A stretch of 64,000 bases of DNA, from the NCBI RefSeq assembly GCF_936916975.1, contig NZ_CAKZGO010000005.1:214904-278903 (forward strand). Reading direction: 5' to 3'. Shown piece after piece: positions 54,602 to 62,797 of this stretch. Position 1 is the first letter of the stretch, and the number at the start of each line of letters is the position of its first letter. Position numbers and translations under genes: made by a program. The notes under the pieces were generated by a model, which was not told where the DNA came from, ran no database searches, and saw nothing but the letters and a program-made list of their open reading frames with translations. The stretch is from an uncultured Dongia sp. GTDB taxonomy: Bacteria; Pseudomonadota; Alphaproteobacteria; Dongiales; Dongiaceae.

Positions 54602-56314
54602 CTATCTGCTGACCGCTGCTTGCAGCGTGTCGAACAGCGTCTGAATGACGGTCAGCAGCCTGGCCGACGCGGCATAGGCGTTCTGCAGGACCTGCAAATT
54701 GGCGAGCTCATCATCAAGATTGACGCCGACATCGGCCTGATAGCGCTGCTCGGTCTGGGCCAGGCTTTCAGTATTGAACTTGGCCACGTCGGAAATGGAC
54801 TTGGCGTTGGCGATCGCGGTGCCGGTGAGGCCCGTCAACATGCCTTTATAGGATACGCCACTGATCGCGAGGCCGGCGGCGACAAAGGTACGGTCGGTGC
54901 TGGTGAGCGAATTGACCACGTCGGAAGCTGAGTTCTTCTTGAGCTGTTGCGTACCATCGAGCAACGATTGGTTGACCTGGAAAGTGAAGCGGTCGGTGCC
55001 GGTGAAGAAGCCCGTCAGAAGTTCCGGAAGCTCGCCGTTGACCCGCGTTTTCACGGAGAAGGCAGTGTTGGTCGTCGTGCCGGTCAATTGCAGGGACGAC
55101 GCCCCAGCGAGTGCCGTGACGCCCAAAGTGGTGTCGCCGTTGACGAGAGCGGCGAGCTTGGCGGCGATGCCGTCCAAGGTCGTGTCGGTTTCCAAGGCGG
55201 TGTAGCTGAAGATGCGGTCGTTGATCTCGACCTCGAATACGTCACCGGGCCGTAGATCGCCGGTCAGGCGGACGGTACTGTATTGCGCCGAGTTGGCCTG
55301 GGCCTTGACCGTGGTTTCGAACGCTGCGGAGACGCGCAACGAAGTCCCCGCAGCGTCATAGACTGAACTGAAGGTCGAACCAACGGTTGATGTCAGCGCC
55401 TTGACCACCGCATCGAGCTGCGAGCGCATCTTGCGGATGACTTCGGTTCCCGGATCGGAGCTGACCGGTACAGCCTTGCCCGTGTTGTCGAGGCGGAAGT
55501 CGAGCAGCGCGCGAATCTTGCCGTCACGCAGCATCGCGTCGATCGGGGTGGCAGGATCTTCGCTACGAAACAGATTGGTGCCGTCATAGCTTAGCTTCGA
55601 CGGTGGACCGTCGACCAGGCTGAGGCCGGCGGGCGTGAAGAGTGCAATGGCGCCGTTGTCGCGCTCCACAGTGCGCACATCGACATATTTCGCGACTTCC
55701 CGCACCAAGGCATCGCGTTGGTCCAGCAATTCGGTTCGCTCGGAGCCGACTTCGCTGGCCGAGCGCAAGCGCACATTGAGCTCGAAGACCTGTTCGAGGA
55801 GACCGTTGAGCTGGCCCACCGACTGGTTGATGTCGTCCTTGGCTTCGGAATCGACAGCGTCGATGCCGGCGGCGACTCGCGAGATTTCGTCGCTCAGTTG
55901 CTCGCCATAGCGGATCACCGCCGTTTGGGCGGCCTTCGATTCCGGTGTTGCCTGAAGGGTCTGCCAGGCGGAGGTAAACTGCGACAACAGGTTGGGCAGG
56001 GCCGCCTGGTCCGAACTGGTGCCGAGCAACTGCTGGATGCGCGACATGTATTCGTTCTGCGCGCCGCTGGTGCCGTTGCGGGCGATCAGGCTTTCCATCT
56101 GCTTGCGCAGGCTTTCGTTCACCGCCGTCGAATAGGAGGCGATGCCGACACTTCCGATCTGCGTTTCCCCCAGCACCAGGGATTCGCGATTGAGTGTCTT
56201 CTTGGTGTAGTTGGGATCGTTGACATGGGCGATGTTGGCCGACAGCACCTGGATGCTGGCCTGGTTGACCCGGAGGCTGGCGACGGCCGCGTTGAGGGCG
56301 CCTGTCAGTGACAT
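54602..56314 (-). CDS. flgK: Hook-associated protein 1 FlgK with one inserted module
   Basis: FlgK (HAP1) lies between the hook and FlgL. The protein has 570 residues. The N-terminal flg_bb_rod element (ALNAAVASLRVNQASIQVLSANIAHVNDPNYTKK) and the C-terminal helical domain (LDDELANLQVLQNAYAASARLLTVIQTLFDTL) are normal. Residues 346-428 are a beta-rich module of the same kind as those in FlgE and FlgL, with LTGDLRPGDVFEVEIND, SYTALETDTTLDGIAAKLAALVN and a TNTAFSV strand. Position between flgE and flgL is as expected. Confidence 0.93.
   Translation of the reverse strand: MSLTGALNAAVASLRVNQASIQVLSANIAHVNDPNYTKKTLNRESLVLGETQIGSVGIASYSTAVNESLRKQMESLIARNGTSGAQNEYMSRIQQLLGTSSDQAALPNLLSQFTSAWQTLQATPESKAAQTAVIRYGEQLSDEISRVAAGIDAVDSEAKDDINQSVGQLNGLLEQVFELNVRLRSASEVGSERTELLDQRDALVREVAKYVDVRTVERDNGAIALFTPAGLSLVDGPPSKLSYDGTNLFRSEDPATPIDAMLRDGKIRALLDFRLDNTGKAVPVSSDPGTEVIRKMRSQLDAVVKALTSTVGSTFSSVYDAAGTSLRVSAAFETTVKAQANSAQYSTVRLTGDLRPGDVFEVEINDRIFSYTALETDTTLDGIAAKLAALVNGDTTLGVTALAGASSLQLTGTTTNTAFSVKTRVNGELPELLTGFFTGTDRFTFQVNQSLLDGTQQLKKNSASDVVNSLTSTDRTFVAAGLAISGVSYKGMLTGLTGTAIANAKSISDVAKFNTESLAQTEQRYQADVGVNLDDELANLQVLQNAYAASARLLTVIQTLFDTLQAAVSR
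55031..55279 (-). repeat. Axial-protein module in FlgK
   Basis: FlgK residues 346-428, one copy of the module found also in FlgE and FlgL: a V-R-L strand, GDLRPGDVF, a strand ending in SYTA, an LDGIAAKLAALVN helix, and VTALAG / TNTAFSV strands. Confidence 0.65.
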
Positions 56315-56341
56315 GACTGCCTATCCCGATCTTTGCTTCAA

Positions 56342-58615
56342 TTACCGTTTGATATTGATGATGTCCTGCAACATTTCGTCCGCCGTTGTGATGACACGGG
56401 TGTTGGCGGAGTAGGAGCGCTGGGTCACGATCATCTTGGAAAATTCCTCGGCGATATCGACGTTGGAGCCTTCCACCGCCGAGCCGCGCAAGGTGCCCGA
56501 GCCGTTCTCGCCGGCGCCGGACATGCGGGCCGAGCCACTGTCGAATGTCTCGGTGAAGGCCTGGGCGCCTTCGCGCTTCAGGCTGTTGCCGTCATAGAAC
56601 TGGGCGATTGGGATCTTGAAGAAGACGCGGCTGCGGCCATTGTCGTAGTTGAGTTCGACATCGCCATTGTCGCGGATATTGAGATCCTTGAAGATGCCCT
56701 GCGGGACGCCGTCCTGGGTGAAACGCCGGACGTCGATCGTCTCGCCAGCGAACTGAGTTGCCCCTTCGGTGGTCTGGAAAGAGCCGAGGTTGAGCTCGAT
56801 CGTCTGGGGACCGACGCCGTAATCGACCTGGAAGGTGATGATGGCGTCGTCGCCGGCGCTCTGCGCGGTCGGCGACGTCGCATTGCCATTCAGGTTATAG
56901 GCATTGCTGATGCCGACCAACTTGCCGGCAGTTGCGGTCGAGGTGCCGAACTGCACGTCGATGAAGGAGTCGGTCGACCCGTTCGAGGCATTGACGGTGG
57001 AGGAGAAAGCGGTGCCGGCATTGATCGCCGTCAAGGCGACCGTGCTGCCTAAGGCCACCGCGGTGACACCAAGCGACGAATTCGCGTTGATCTGTGCCGC
57101 CATGCCGACGGCTACGTCGTTGAGGCTGGTTTCGGTGCCATTGGCGATGTAGGAGATGGTCTGCGAGCCGATGTTGACGGTCCAGGCATCGCCGATTTCG
57201 CCTGGCCCGACGGTACCGGACAATGTCACGGTATCGACCTGGGCGATGGGCAGGCCATTCGCTGTCGTGTTGGCTGAGGTGATGCCGGCGGAAGTACCCA
57301 GTACCAGGGCACCGACGGTCAACGTGTCTGAGACGACATTGGTAAAGGTGCCCTGTGCTGCGTCGGCATTGATCAGGATGGTGTTGGTCGCACCGGGGGT
57401 TGCGGTTACCTGGCCGTTAACCGTCACGTTCGCATTGATCAGCGCAATCAAGCCATCGCGGCCCTGCTGCGCGGTTTCAACGCCGGCGGCTGTATAGGTG
57501 ATGAGTGTGCCGTTGATGGTGGCGCTGATGGTGTCGCCGGCGGCAAGGCCGGTCACCGGAATGGTGATGGTGTCTGTCTGGCCGGAACCGCTGCCGCCCA
57601 GCGTCATCGAGAAGGGCGTGCCGCCGACGTCGGCGGAGACGTCGAATGTCGTGGCGGTGAGGTTGCCGGCGGTGACCTGGGCCGAGAGGCCGGCATTGCC
57701 GTTGATGGCGGCAACCAGGGCAGCACCAGCCTGCGACTGGGTGTAGCCACCCACGGGGGCCGTGACGGTGACCGAATTCGACCCGATGGTGAAGGTCAGC
57801 GACTGACCGAAGCCGAGCCCGTCCGAAGGCACGGTAACGGTGTCGACCTGCGCGATGGCGGGCACGTTGGCGGTGGAGTTGGCGACCGCCATGGCCTGGT
57901 CGTTGACGCCGACCAGGGTGCCGGAGACCGGATCGAGGGTGCTGTCAGCAGCGACGATATCGAGTTTCCACAGATTATCTGCGCGCTTTGCCCAGACCAG
58001 CGACACGGTGTGCGGATTGCCGAGCGAATCGTAAATCTTGATGTTGGTCGGTGCCAGCGGCGGCGTCGGATTAGTAACGGAAGAGGCCGGCAGGTTGCCG
58101 ACGAATTCCATCTCAGTGGTCGCGGTCGGTTCGTCGATGGTCTGCGTGATCTGGATCGGCGCCAGTGTCGCCGTATCCGCGATGCCGGTGGTCTCGTCGA
58201 CGGTCCAGCCATTGAGGTAGTAATTGCCGTTGTTGACCAGGTAGCCGTCGCGATTCACTTCGAAATCGCCAGCGCGGGTATAGTAGGGCAGATCATTGAA
58301 CAGCGTCTGATTGGCTGTTTGCGATTCAGGGCGGCTCACGACGAAGAAGCCCTGGCCGCTGATCGCCATGTTGGTCAGGGTCTGTGTCTGATTGACGTTG
58401 CCCTGCAGCGAATTGGAGAAATACGGTGACGCGACGACGCCACCAGGCTGGTGCAAATTTGCGTTGGAGACGGTGATCAGCGTCTCGAAACGCGTATCGA
58501 CCTTCTTGTAGCCGGTGGTCTGGGAGTTGGCGATGTTGTCGGAGATGTGCCCGAGGGATTTGGATTGGGCGTTTACACCACTTACTGCCGTAAACATTGC
58601 CCCAAGGATGCTCAT
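56342..58615 (-). CDS. flgE: Flagellar hook protein FlgE with three inserted modules
   Basis: FlgE forms the hook. I chose ATG 58615 (MSILGAMFTAVSGVNAQSKSL), preceded by AAGAGGCAGCAAG and a sigma-54 promoter; the frame is open further upstream. The 757 residues exceed the usual 400-450. The N-terminal rod element, the NMAISGQGFFVV block and the C-terminal SNVDIAEEFSKMIVTQRSYSANTRVITTADEML are normal. Three beta-rich modules at about 256-342, 346-440 and 458-548 are inserted in the middle. They would sit on the outer hook surface. First gene of the flgE-flgK-flgL-fliK-flgD operon. Confidence 0.94.
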   Translation of the reverse strand: MSILGAMFTAVSGVNAQSKSLGHISDNIANSQTTGYKKVDTRFETLITVSNANLHQPGGVVASPYFSNSLQGNVNQTQTLTNMAISGQGFFVVSRPESQTANQTLFNDLPYYTRAGDFEVNRDGYLVNNGNYYLNGWTVDETTGIADTATLAPIQITQTIDEPTATTEMEFVGNLPASSVTNPTPPLAPTNIKIYDSLGNPHTVSLVWAKRADNLWKLDIVAADSTLDPVSGTLVGVNDQAMAVANSTANVPAIAQVDTVTVPSDGLGFGQSLTFTIGSNSVTVTAPVGGYTQSQAGAALVAAINGNAGLSAQVTAGNLTATTFDVSADVGGTPFSMTLGGSGSGQTDTITIPVTGLAAGDTISATINGTLITYTAAGVETAQQGRDGLIALINANVTVNGQVTATPGATNTILINADAAQGTFTNVVSDTLTVGALVLGTSAGITSANTTANGLPIAQVDTVTLSGTVGPGEIGDAWTVNIGSQTISYIANGTETSLNDVAVGMAAQINANSSLGVTAVALGSTVALTAINAGTAFSSTVNASNGSTDSFIDVQFGTSTATAGKLVGISNAYNLNGNATSPTAQSAGDDAIITFQVDYGVGPQTIELNLGSFQTTEGATQFAGETIDVRRFTQDGVPQGIFKDLNIRDNGDVELNYDNGRSRVFFKIPIAQFYDGNSLKREGAQAFTETFDSGSARMSGAGENGSGTLRGSAVEGSNVDIAEEFSKMIVTQRSYSANTRVITTADEMLQDIINIKR
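56972..57850 (-). repeat. Three axial-protein modules in FlgE
   Basis: FlgE residues 256-342, 346-440 and 458-548. Each begins with a V-D-T-V/I-T strand, then a G-x-G or GPGEIGD turn, a strand with I-N-G/I-G-S, a Q/L-helix ending in I-N-A or INGN, and a final A-G-T/TAFS strand. The third is closest to the FlgK copy. Confidence 0.7.
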
Positions 58616-58660
58616 CTTGCTGCCTCTTGTCGCTGGTAAAACTGTTCGTTGATCTGTTAA

Positions 58661-58676
58661 AGCAAGTTCCGGGCCA
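58661..58676 (-). promoter_or_regulatory. Sigma-54 promoter of the flgE operon
   Basis: Read on the minus strand: TGGCCCGGAACTTGCT, which differs from TGGCACG-N4-TTGCT at one position and keeps the required GG-N10-GC. It lies 45 bases upstream of the flgE ATG. FlbD is the expected activator. Confidence 0.85.
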
Positions 58677-58803
58677 GCGATTTTATCTAATTTTATCAAT
58701 CGTCTAGGGGCGTTGTGGCGCGGGCAGCATGGCAATCGGCGTCGTCCGCGACGCAAGCCTTGCCGAGGTGACGGGGCGAGAATTTCCTAGGCGCAAACGA
58801 TAA

Positions 58804-58828
58804 CGGCGGCATCGTTTGGATGCCGCCG
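58804..58828 (-). terminator. Terminator after the oxygenase gene
   Basis: A perfect 10-bp stem CGGCGGCATC / GATGCCGCCG with a 5-base loop, 30 bases past the oxygenase stop codon. On the minus strand it is followed by TTATCGTTTG. It separates this operon from the flgE promoter. Confidence 0.7.
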
Positions 58829-58857
58829 CCTGCAGATCGCTACGCTGTGCTGCGTGC

Positions 58858-59589
58858 TCAGTCTTTGAATTTGCCCTTGAGATCGAAGAACAGAATGTCG
58901 CGCTGCTTGTTGGCGCCCTTCACCGGCTCCACGCCGTGAAAGCAGGCCGCGGTCTTGGGGAAAGCGGTAACGACATTGCGCGCATAGGGCACAGTAAAGA
59001 CGTGGTCGAAATCCTTGAACTCGAGATGCGGCCCCCCTTCATGGGTGTAGCCACGCTCCTTGGGCACGTAGAGCGCCGTGCCGAGCTCGGCGGCGGAATC
59101 ATCAGGCGGCATATAGAACAACATCGAGACAAGCTTCGCCGCATTGTCGGTATGGGGTCCCAGCGAGTAGGTATCAAGATCGCGCATCAGGAACGTTTCG
59201 TGCCAGACCTTCAGCCCACGACGGGTGCCGTCGCTGGTCATGAAGCGTTGTTCGATCTGCGCGCGAAAACGGTCGAACACGCAGGCAGCAAATTCTCCAT
59301 CGCCCAGGGTCTCGAATACGCGGCGCCAGAAATCGCGCTGCGCCGGCTGCAAATTGGACTTGTCCAGGTCGGCTGGGAACAACGACAGCCGCGCCCGAGA
59401 ATAGCCTTTGCCGACGCGGCCGCTGTCCTGGAGGACCGTGTAGCCGTCATGCGCCGGCAAATTCTGCCGTAACTCCGCAAAGAAGCCCTCGGGAAAAACA
59501 TCCCGCACATAGATATGCGGAAATGGATAGCTGCGGATGGGGGCGTTGGCGATGTTGTAAATCAAATGGAACTTAACGTCGGAAAACAT
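58858..59589 (-). CDS. 2-oxoglutarate/Fe(II)-dependent oxygenase
   Basis: The protein has 243 residues. The iron ligands are visible as His146-x-Asp148 in LGPHTDN and His218 in CFHGVEPV; Arg230 is positioned 12 residues after the last His to bind 2-oxoglutarate. An N-terminal FPHIYVRDVFPEGFFAELR element is typical of 2OG oxygenases of the prolyl-hydroxylase-like type. Its start overlaps the end of the FkbM gene by 17 bases, so both are made from the sigma-54 promoter upstream. The likely role is hydroxylation of a glycan or protein linked to the flagellum, which is an inference from context. Confidence 0.83.
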   Translation of the reverse strand: MFSDVKFHLIYNIANAPIRSYPFPHIYVRDVFPEGFFAELRQNLPAHDGYTVLQDSGRVGKGYSRARLSLFPADLDKSNLQPAQRDFWRRVFETLGDGEFAACVFDRFRAQIEQRFMTSDGTRRGLKVWHETFLMRDLDTYSLGPHTDNAAKLVSMLFYMPPDDSAAELGTALYVPKERGYTHEGGPHLEFKDFDHVFTVPYARNVVTAFPKTAACFHGVEPVKGANKQRDILFFDLKGKFKD

Positions 59590-60397
59590 ACTCGCCCACT
59601 CCCGTAAACGCCCCCTCGGTCCGCTCAGCGATTGCGACCTGCGCCGGATCGTAGTGGAAACCGAGTACCGCGAGATCGTCGAGAATCTGGCGATGCTCGG
59701 GCAGATGCGGATTGATCTCGATGATCAGCGAACGCACGTCCGGGTGCCGCAGCGTCGTAGCCGCACCTGCAATGACCTTATGCTCAAAGCCATCGACGTC
59801 GAGCTTGATATGGTTGGGGATCGGCATCACGCCATCGGCGACCAGCTGATCGATCTTGGCCGAGAAGCAGCCCTGTACGAAGGGCGATTCGCGTTGCTCG
59901 AGCTTGAAGTCGACCGAGGCGTCGAAGCTGTGGCAGGATCCGCCGATCGTGAACTGCGACAAATGGATCGTGCTGAACTTTGCCTCATCCGAGAGCGCAC
60001 AGCAGAACGCGGTGACGCGGTCGGAGAGGTTGTTGGCCACCAGGTTGCGGCAGAGCAGGCCGTAATTTTGGGATTCCGGTTCAAAGGCGAAAACCCGCGC
60101 ATCGCGGATGACGGCGGCAAATACCGTGTACATGCCGACATTGGCGCCAACGTCGAGCAGGACTGCGCCCGGCTCGATAGCCTCAAGCCATTGGATGGTT
60201 GATGGCTCCTTGGTGAACAAGGTCTGCACGCGCCAAAGTGGCGTCTTGCCGGGCAGGGCGTAGCGCAGCTTCTTGCCGTTATAGGGAATGGCGATCACCG
60301 GCATGCCGGCATCGTATTTTTTTACGGCGTCGATAACGCGCGGATCGATCTGCATCTTAGTCGCCCTCGGCTCCGCATCTGCTAACATCGGGATCAT
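59573..60397 (-). CDS. FkbM-family methyltransferase
   Basis: The product is about 274 residues from ATG 60397. Upstream in-frame ATGs up to 60463 lie within or before the sigma-54 promoter and would not be transcribed. The SAM-binding core reads LLDVGANVGMYTVFAA with FAFEPESQNYGLL, and IKLDVDGFEHKVIAGA is the FkbM signature. These enzymes O-methylate sugars or similar groups. It is cotranscribed with the 2OG oxygenase and divergent from another methyltransferase. Confidence 0.87.
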   Translation of the reverse strand: MIPMLADAEPRATKMQIDPRVIDAVKKYDAGMPVIAIPYNGKKLRYALPGKTPLWRVQTLFTKEPSTIQWLEAIEPGAVLLDVGANVGMYTVFAAVIRDARVFAFEPESQNYGLLCRNLVANNLSDRVTAFCCALSDEAKFSTIHLSQFTIGGSCHSFDASVDFKLEQRESPFVQGCFSAKIDQLVADGVMPIPNHIKLDVDGFEHKVIAGAATTLRHPDVRSLIIEINPHLPEHRQILDDLAVLGFHYDPAQVAIAERTEGAFTGVGEYVFRR

Positions 60398-60446
60398 ATT
60401 TCTGCCTGACGGTAGGTGGCCATTAAGGAAATGTCCAGAAACAGTG

Positions 60447-60462
60447 AGCATAATCTGTGCCA
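60447..60462 (-). promoter_or_regulatory. Sigma-54 promoter of the fkbM-oxygenase operon
   Basis: Read on the minus strand: TGGCACAGATTATGCT. It keeps GG-N10-GC and matches most of TGGCACG-N4-TTGCT. It is 50 bases upstream of the ATG at 60397. Confidence 0.75.
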
Positions 60463-60503
60463 TAGACGGTTAATGGTGCCTTCCGGCAGGATCTCCGGCG
60501 TAA

Positions 60504-60519
60504 TGGCACGGAAACTGCT
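60504..60519 (+). promoter_or_regulatory. Sigma-54 promoter of the SAM methyltransferase gene
   Basis: TGGCACGGAAACTGCT matches the -24/-12 consensus TGGCACG-N4-TTGCT at all but one position, with GG-N10-GC kept. It is 42 bases upstream of the ATG at 60562. A palindrome TGCC-TTCC-GGCA at 60477-60488, between the two divergent promoters, could be an activator site. Confidence 0.85.
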
Positions 60520-60561
60520 ACTACTTCGGGGATAGCCCGGCCAGCGAGATGGAGCGAAATC

Positions 60562-61125
60562 ATGGCAAACCCAGGCGGACAGATCAGCGAAGAATATCGC
60601 CGCATGCAGGAAAAGCTGCATGAGAACCCGAATTATGGCGTGGCTTCGGTGCAGTACGCGCCGGTGGTCGCCAAGATCATGCAGCAGGTTGGTACCGCCG
60701 AACTGCTCGATTATGGCGCCGGCAAGGGCCGCCTTGGCGAAACTCTGCGGCCGATGTTCAGCACACCGCTCAATATACATCATTACGACCCGGCACGGCC
60801 GGAATGGGCGGCCGACCCGCAGCCTTGCGGCTTTGTGTGCTGCATCGACGTGCTGGAGCATATCGAGCCCGATTTCCTGGACAACGTGCTCGACCATCTG
60901 AAGCGGCTGGTGATGAAGCGCGGTTTTTTCACGGTTCATACCGGTCCGGCGATCAAGATCCTGCCCGACGGACGTAACGCGCATCTCATCCAGGAGCCGC
61001 CGGCCTGGTGGTTGCCCAAATTCATGGAGCGCTTTGAGCTTACCGTCTTCCAGAAGATGCCGCAGGGCTTCTGGGTGTTGGTTGAGCGCAAACCCGAGAA
61101 GCCGGTTCTGGTCGAGCCGGTCTAA
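60562..61125 (+). CDS. SAM-dependent methyltransferase, sigma-54 controlled
   Basis: The protein has 187 residues. A SAM-binding loop is visible as LLDYGAGKGRLGETL near 48-62 and CCIDVLEHIEPDFLDNVLDHL near 93-113 is the following acidic block of class I methyltransferases. A late PPAWWLPKFMERFEL segment has no family label I know. It is a single gene between its own sigma-54 promoter and a strong terminator. The regulation implies a role in flagellum-linked modification, for instance of a nonulosonic acid or glycan, but the substrate is not shown. Confidence 0.82.
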   Translation: MANPGGQISEEYRRMQEKLHENPNYGVASVQYAPVVAKIMQQVGTAELLDYGAGKGRLGETLRPMFSTPLNIHHYDPARPEWAADPQPCGFVCCIDVLEHIEPDFLDNVLDHLKRLVMKRGFFTVHTGPAIKILPDGRNAHLIQEPPAWWLPKFMERFELTVFQKMPQGFWVLVERKPEKPVLVEPV

Positions 61126-61144
61126 GTCCGGAACGGTACCAATG

Positions 61145-61176
61145 AAAAAGGCCCGAGATCTTCTCGGGCCTTTTTT
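61145..61176. terminator. Bidirectional terminator between methyltransferase and glycosyltransferase
   Basis: Stem AGGCCCGAG / CTCGGGCCT, extended by A and T runs on both sides (AAAAA before, TTTTTT after). It serves both convergent genes. Confidence 0.9.
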
Positions 61177-61194
61177 CTGAGCTCTATCAGCAGG

Positions 61195-61923
61195 TTACAC
61201 TGGCGGCAGAATCGCTTCGTGATGCAGCTTGGCGACCTTGCGGCCGCTCGCCGTCTTAGCGGCGTGTACCGAATTCGACATTAGCTCCTGCCAGGTCTTG
61301 GTCTGGTTCGAGGCCTGATGCTCGGCCAGCCATTCAGCGGTGTATTCGCTGCCCTTGGTCTCTTCAAAGACCGGCATACCCTGGGTGTAATGCACCAGCT
61401 TGGCGTCGGCGCGCGGCTTGTCGTAGCCGACGAGGTGATTCCATTCCCGTGGCAGGTCGCCGACGAGCTGGTCGGGCAGCCAGTCAAGGCCGTGCGGCGC
61501 CTTCGCCTGCTTGGGGTCTTGGACATATTCCGGCGTCAGAACCCGATTGGCCGGATGACCGCAGTTGAACATGATCATTGACGCCCATTCGAATTTCTTC
61601 ACGTTCTTGGAGACCATGGCAGCGTAGCGGTCGTCGCAGAGCGCGAACAACTCCGCCATATCGGCAAGGCATAGGTAGTCCGTGTCCATGAACATGGCCC
61701 AGCCCTGATAGCCGGCCAGCCAGGGCGTCAGAAAGCGACTGAAAGTGAACGGCGTCAGGCCGGAGCGCGTGATCGGCAGGGTCGGCAGCACCAACGGGGT
61801 GATGGCGATCGGCTTTGAACAACGCCGGAGGATGCTGAACTGCAGTACATTATAGGAGACGGCTTGCCGATGATCGTAGCCGATGAAAATGCGCAACGGT
61901 TGCTCGTAAGTCTGGCCTGACAT
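61195..61923 (-). CDS. Glycosyltransferase-like protein (GT-A fold, DxD)
   Basis: The product is 242 residues from ATG 61923. A RIFIGYDHRQ strand opens the fold, and MDTDYLCL (Asp80-x-Asp82) is the metal-binding DxD. The central part has PFTFSRFLTPWLAGYQGWAMF and CGHPANRVLTPEYVQ. It resembles GT8-like or nucleotide-sugar transferases without close family evidence. It starts 12 bases after the stop of the unknown coiled-coil gene, with flaF and flbT further upstream on the same strand, so it is probably a flagellin glycosyltransferase. That role is an inference from the operon. Confidence 0.68.
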   Translation of the reverse strand: MSGQTYEQPLRIFIGYDHRQAVSYNVLQFSILRRCSKPIAITPLVLPTLPITRSGLTPFTFSRFLTPWLAGYQGWAMFMDTDYLCLADMAELFALCDDRYAAMVSKNVKKFEWASMIMFNCGHPANRVLTPEYVQDPKQAKAPHGLDWLPDQLVGDLPREWNHLVGYDKPRADAKLVHYTQGMPVFEETKGSEYTAEWLAEHQASNQTKTWQELMSNSVHAAKTASGRKVAKLHHEAILPPV

Positions 61924-61935
61924 CGAATTATCCAA

Positions 61936-62775
61936 TTAGAACAATGAATCGTAGAGGACGCCGTTGAGTTTGCTGGTGGCTGAGGTGCCGATCGCCGGCA
62001 GATTGGAGATGAAGGAATAACCAGAGCTGAGGCTACTGACCAAATTGTCGGTGCCGACGCCCAGGCTGGTGGCAAAGCCATACGCGTCCTGATCTGCCGA
62101 GGTGCCCTGTTCGATCGTGTCGTAGTCGTTCTTGTAAACGCCCTGCGTCAGCTGCACGGCATATTGAACTTCGTTCTTCGACTGCGGGTCCTGGCCGCCC
62201 AAGCGCGAGAGACGCATGACATAGTCGCCCTGGGCGAGTTCAAGCGTGCCAGCCTCCAGCTTTTGGAAATTAGTGTAGGCCTGTCCGGAATTGGGATCCT
62301 GATCGGCAATCACCTGGCCGGTGCTCTTCGAGAAAATCTGAGCGCGGAACAGGCCCTTGTCGGTCGGATCGGCGATCAACGAGCCCATTTTGACGTTACC
62401 GGTGGTGGCGACCTTAAAGCGAAATACATCGACGGAATCGCCGGCAGACAATGCGCTGAAGAGATTGAGCCGACTGTCATTCTTGCGCAGGACACCGATA
62501 TCCCGCGCCGTCATATTGTTGTCGATTTTGACGTCGTTGGTCTCTTTCTCGAATTCTGCGACCGTGAGCGTCTGCTGCAGCTTTATCTGGTCGACCTCAG
62601 CGGTGATCTGATCACTGATGTCCGAAAGATCCGTGGTGGATTCCTTCATCGCTTCATTGCTTGCGGCAATGGCGGCCGCCGTATCGGCGACAGCTTTCTT
62701 TAATACGGCCGCATTCTTTGCCACCAAGGCCGCTTGTTCTCTGGCTGCGAGCGCACTTGGGCTGATGGTCGCCAT
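61936..62775 (-). CDS. Hypothetical coiled-coil plus beta-domain protein beside flaF
   Basis: I do not recognise a family. The 279 residues divide into an Ala-rich helical N-terminus (about 1-95) with heptads (LKKAVADTAAAIAASNEAMKES, then AEVDQIKLQQTLTVAEFEKE) and a beta-rich middle (about 110-215). The latter has VDVFRFKVATTGNVKMGSLIAD, FRAQIFSKSTGQVIADQDPNSG and LELAQGDYVMRLSRLGG, a layout like pre-peptidase C-terminal domains. The last 60 residues are Ser/Gly rich. No signal peptide is evident. It lies 22 bases after flaF and 12 before the glycosyltransferase, so it may be a flagellar or exported component. Confidence 0.55.
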   Translation of the reverse strand: MATISPSALAAREQAALVAKNAAVLKKAVADTAAAIAASNEAMKESTTDLSDISDQITAEVDQIKLQQTLTVAEFEKETNDVKIDNNMTARDIGVLRKNDSRLNLFSALSAGDSVDVFRFKVATTGNVKMGSLIADPTDKGLFRAQIFSKSTGQVIADQDPNSGQAYTNFQKLEAGTLELAQGDYVMRLSRLGGQDPQSKNEVQYAVQLTQGVYKNDYDTIEQGTSADQDAYGFATSLGVGTDNLVSSLSSGYSFISNLPAIGTSATSKLNGVLYDSLF

Positions 62776-62797
62776 AGCTTCGGTCTCCGCTGACGCC

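Noticed and set aside
60398..60463. 22-residue extension of the FkbM protein
   Set aside because: The upstream start codon lies in the sigma-54 promoter, so it would not be on the transcript.
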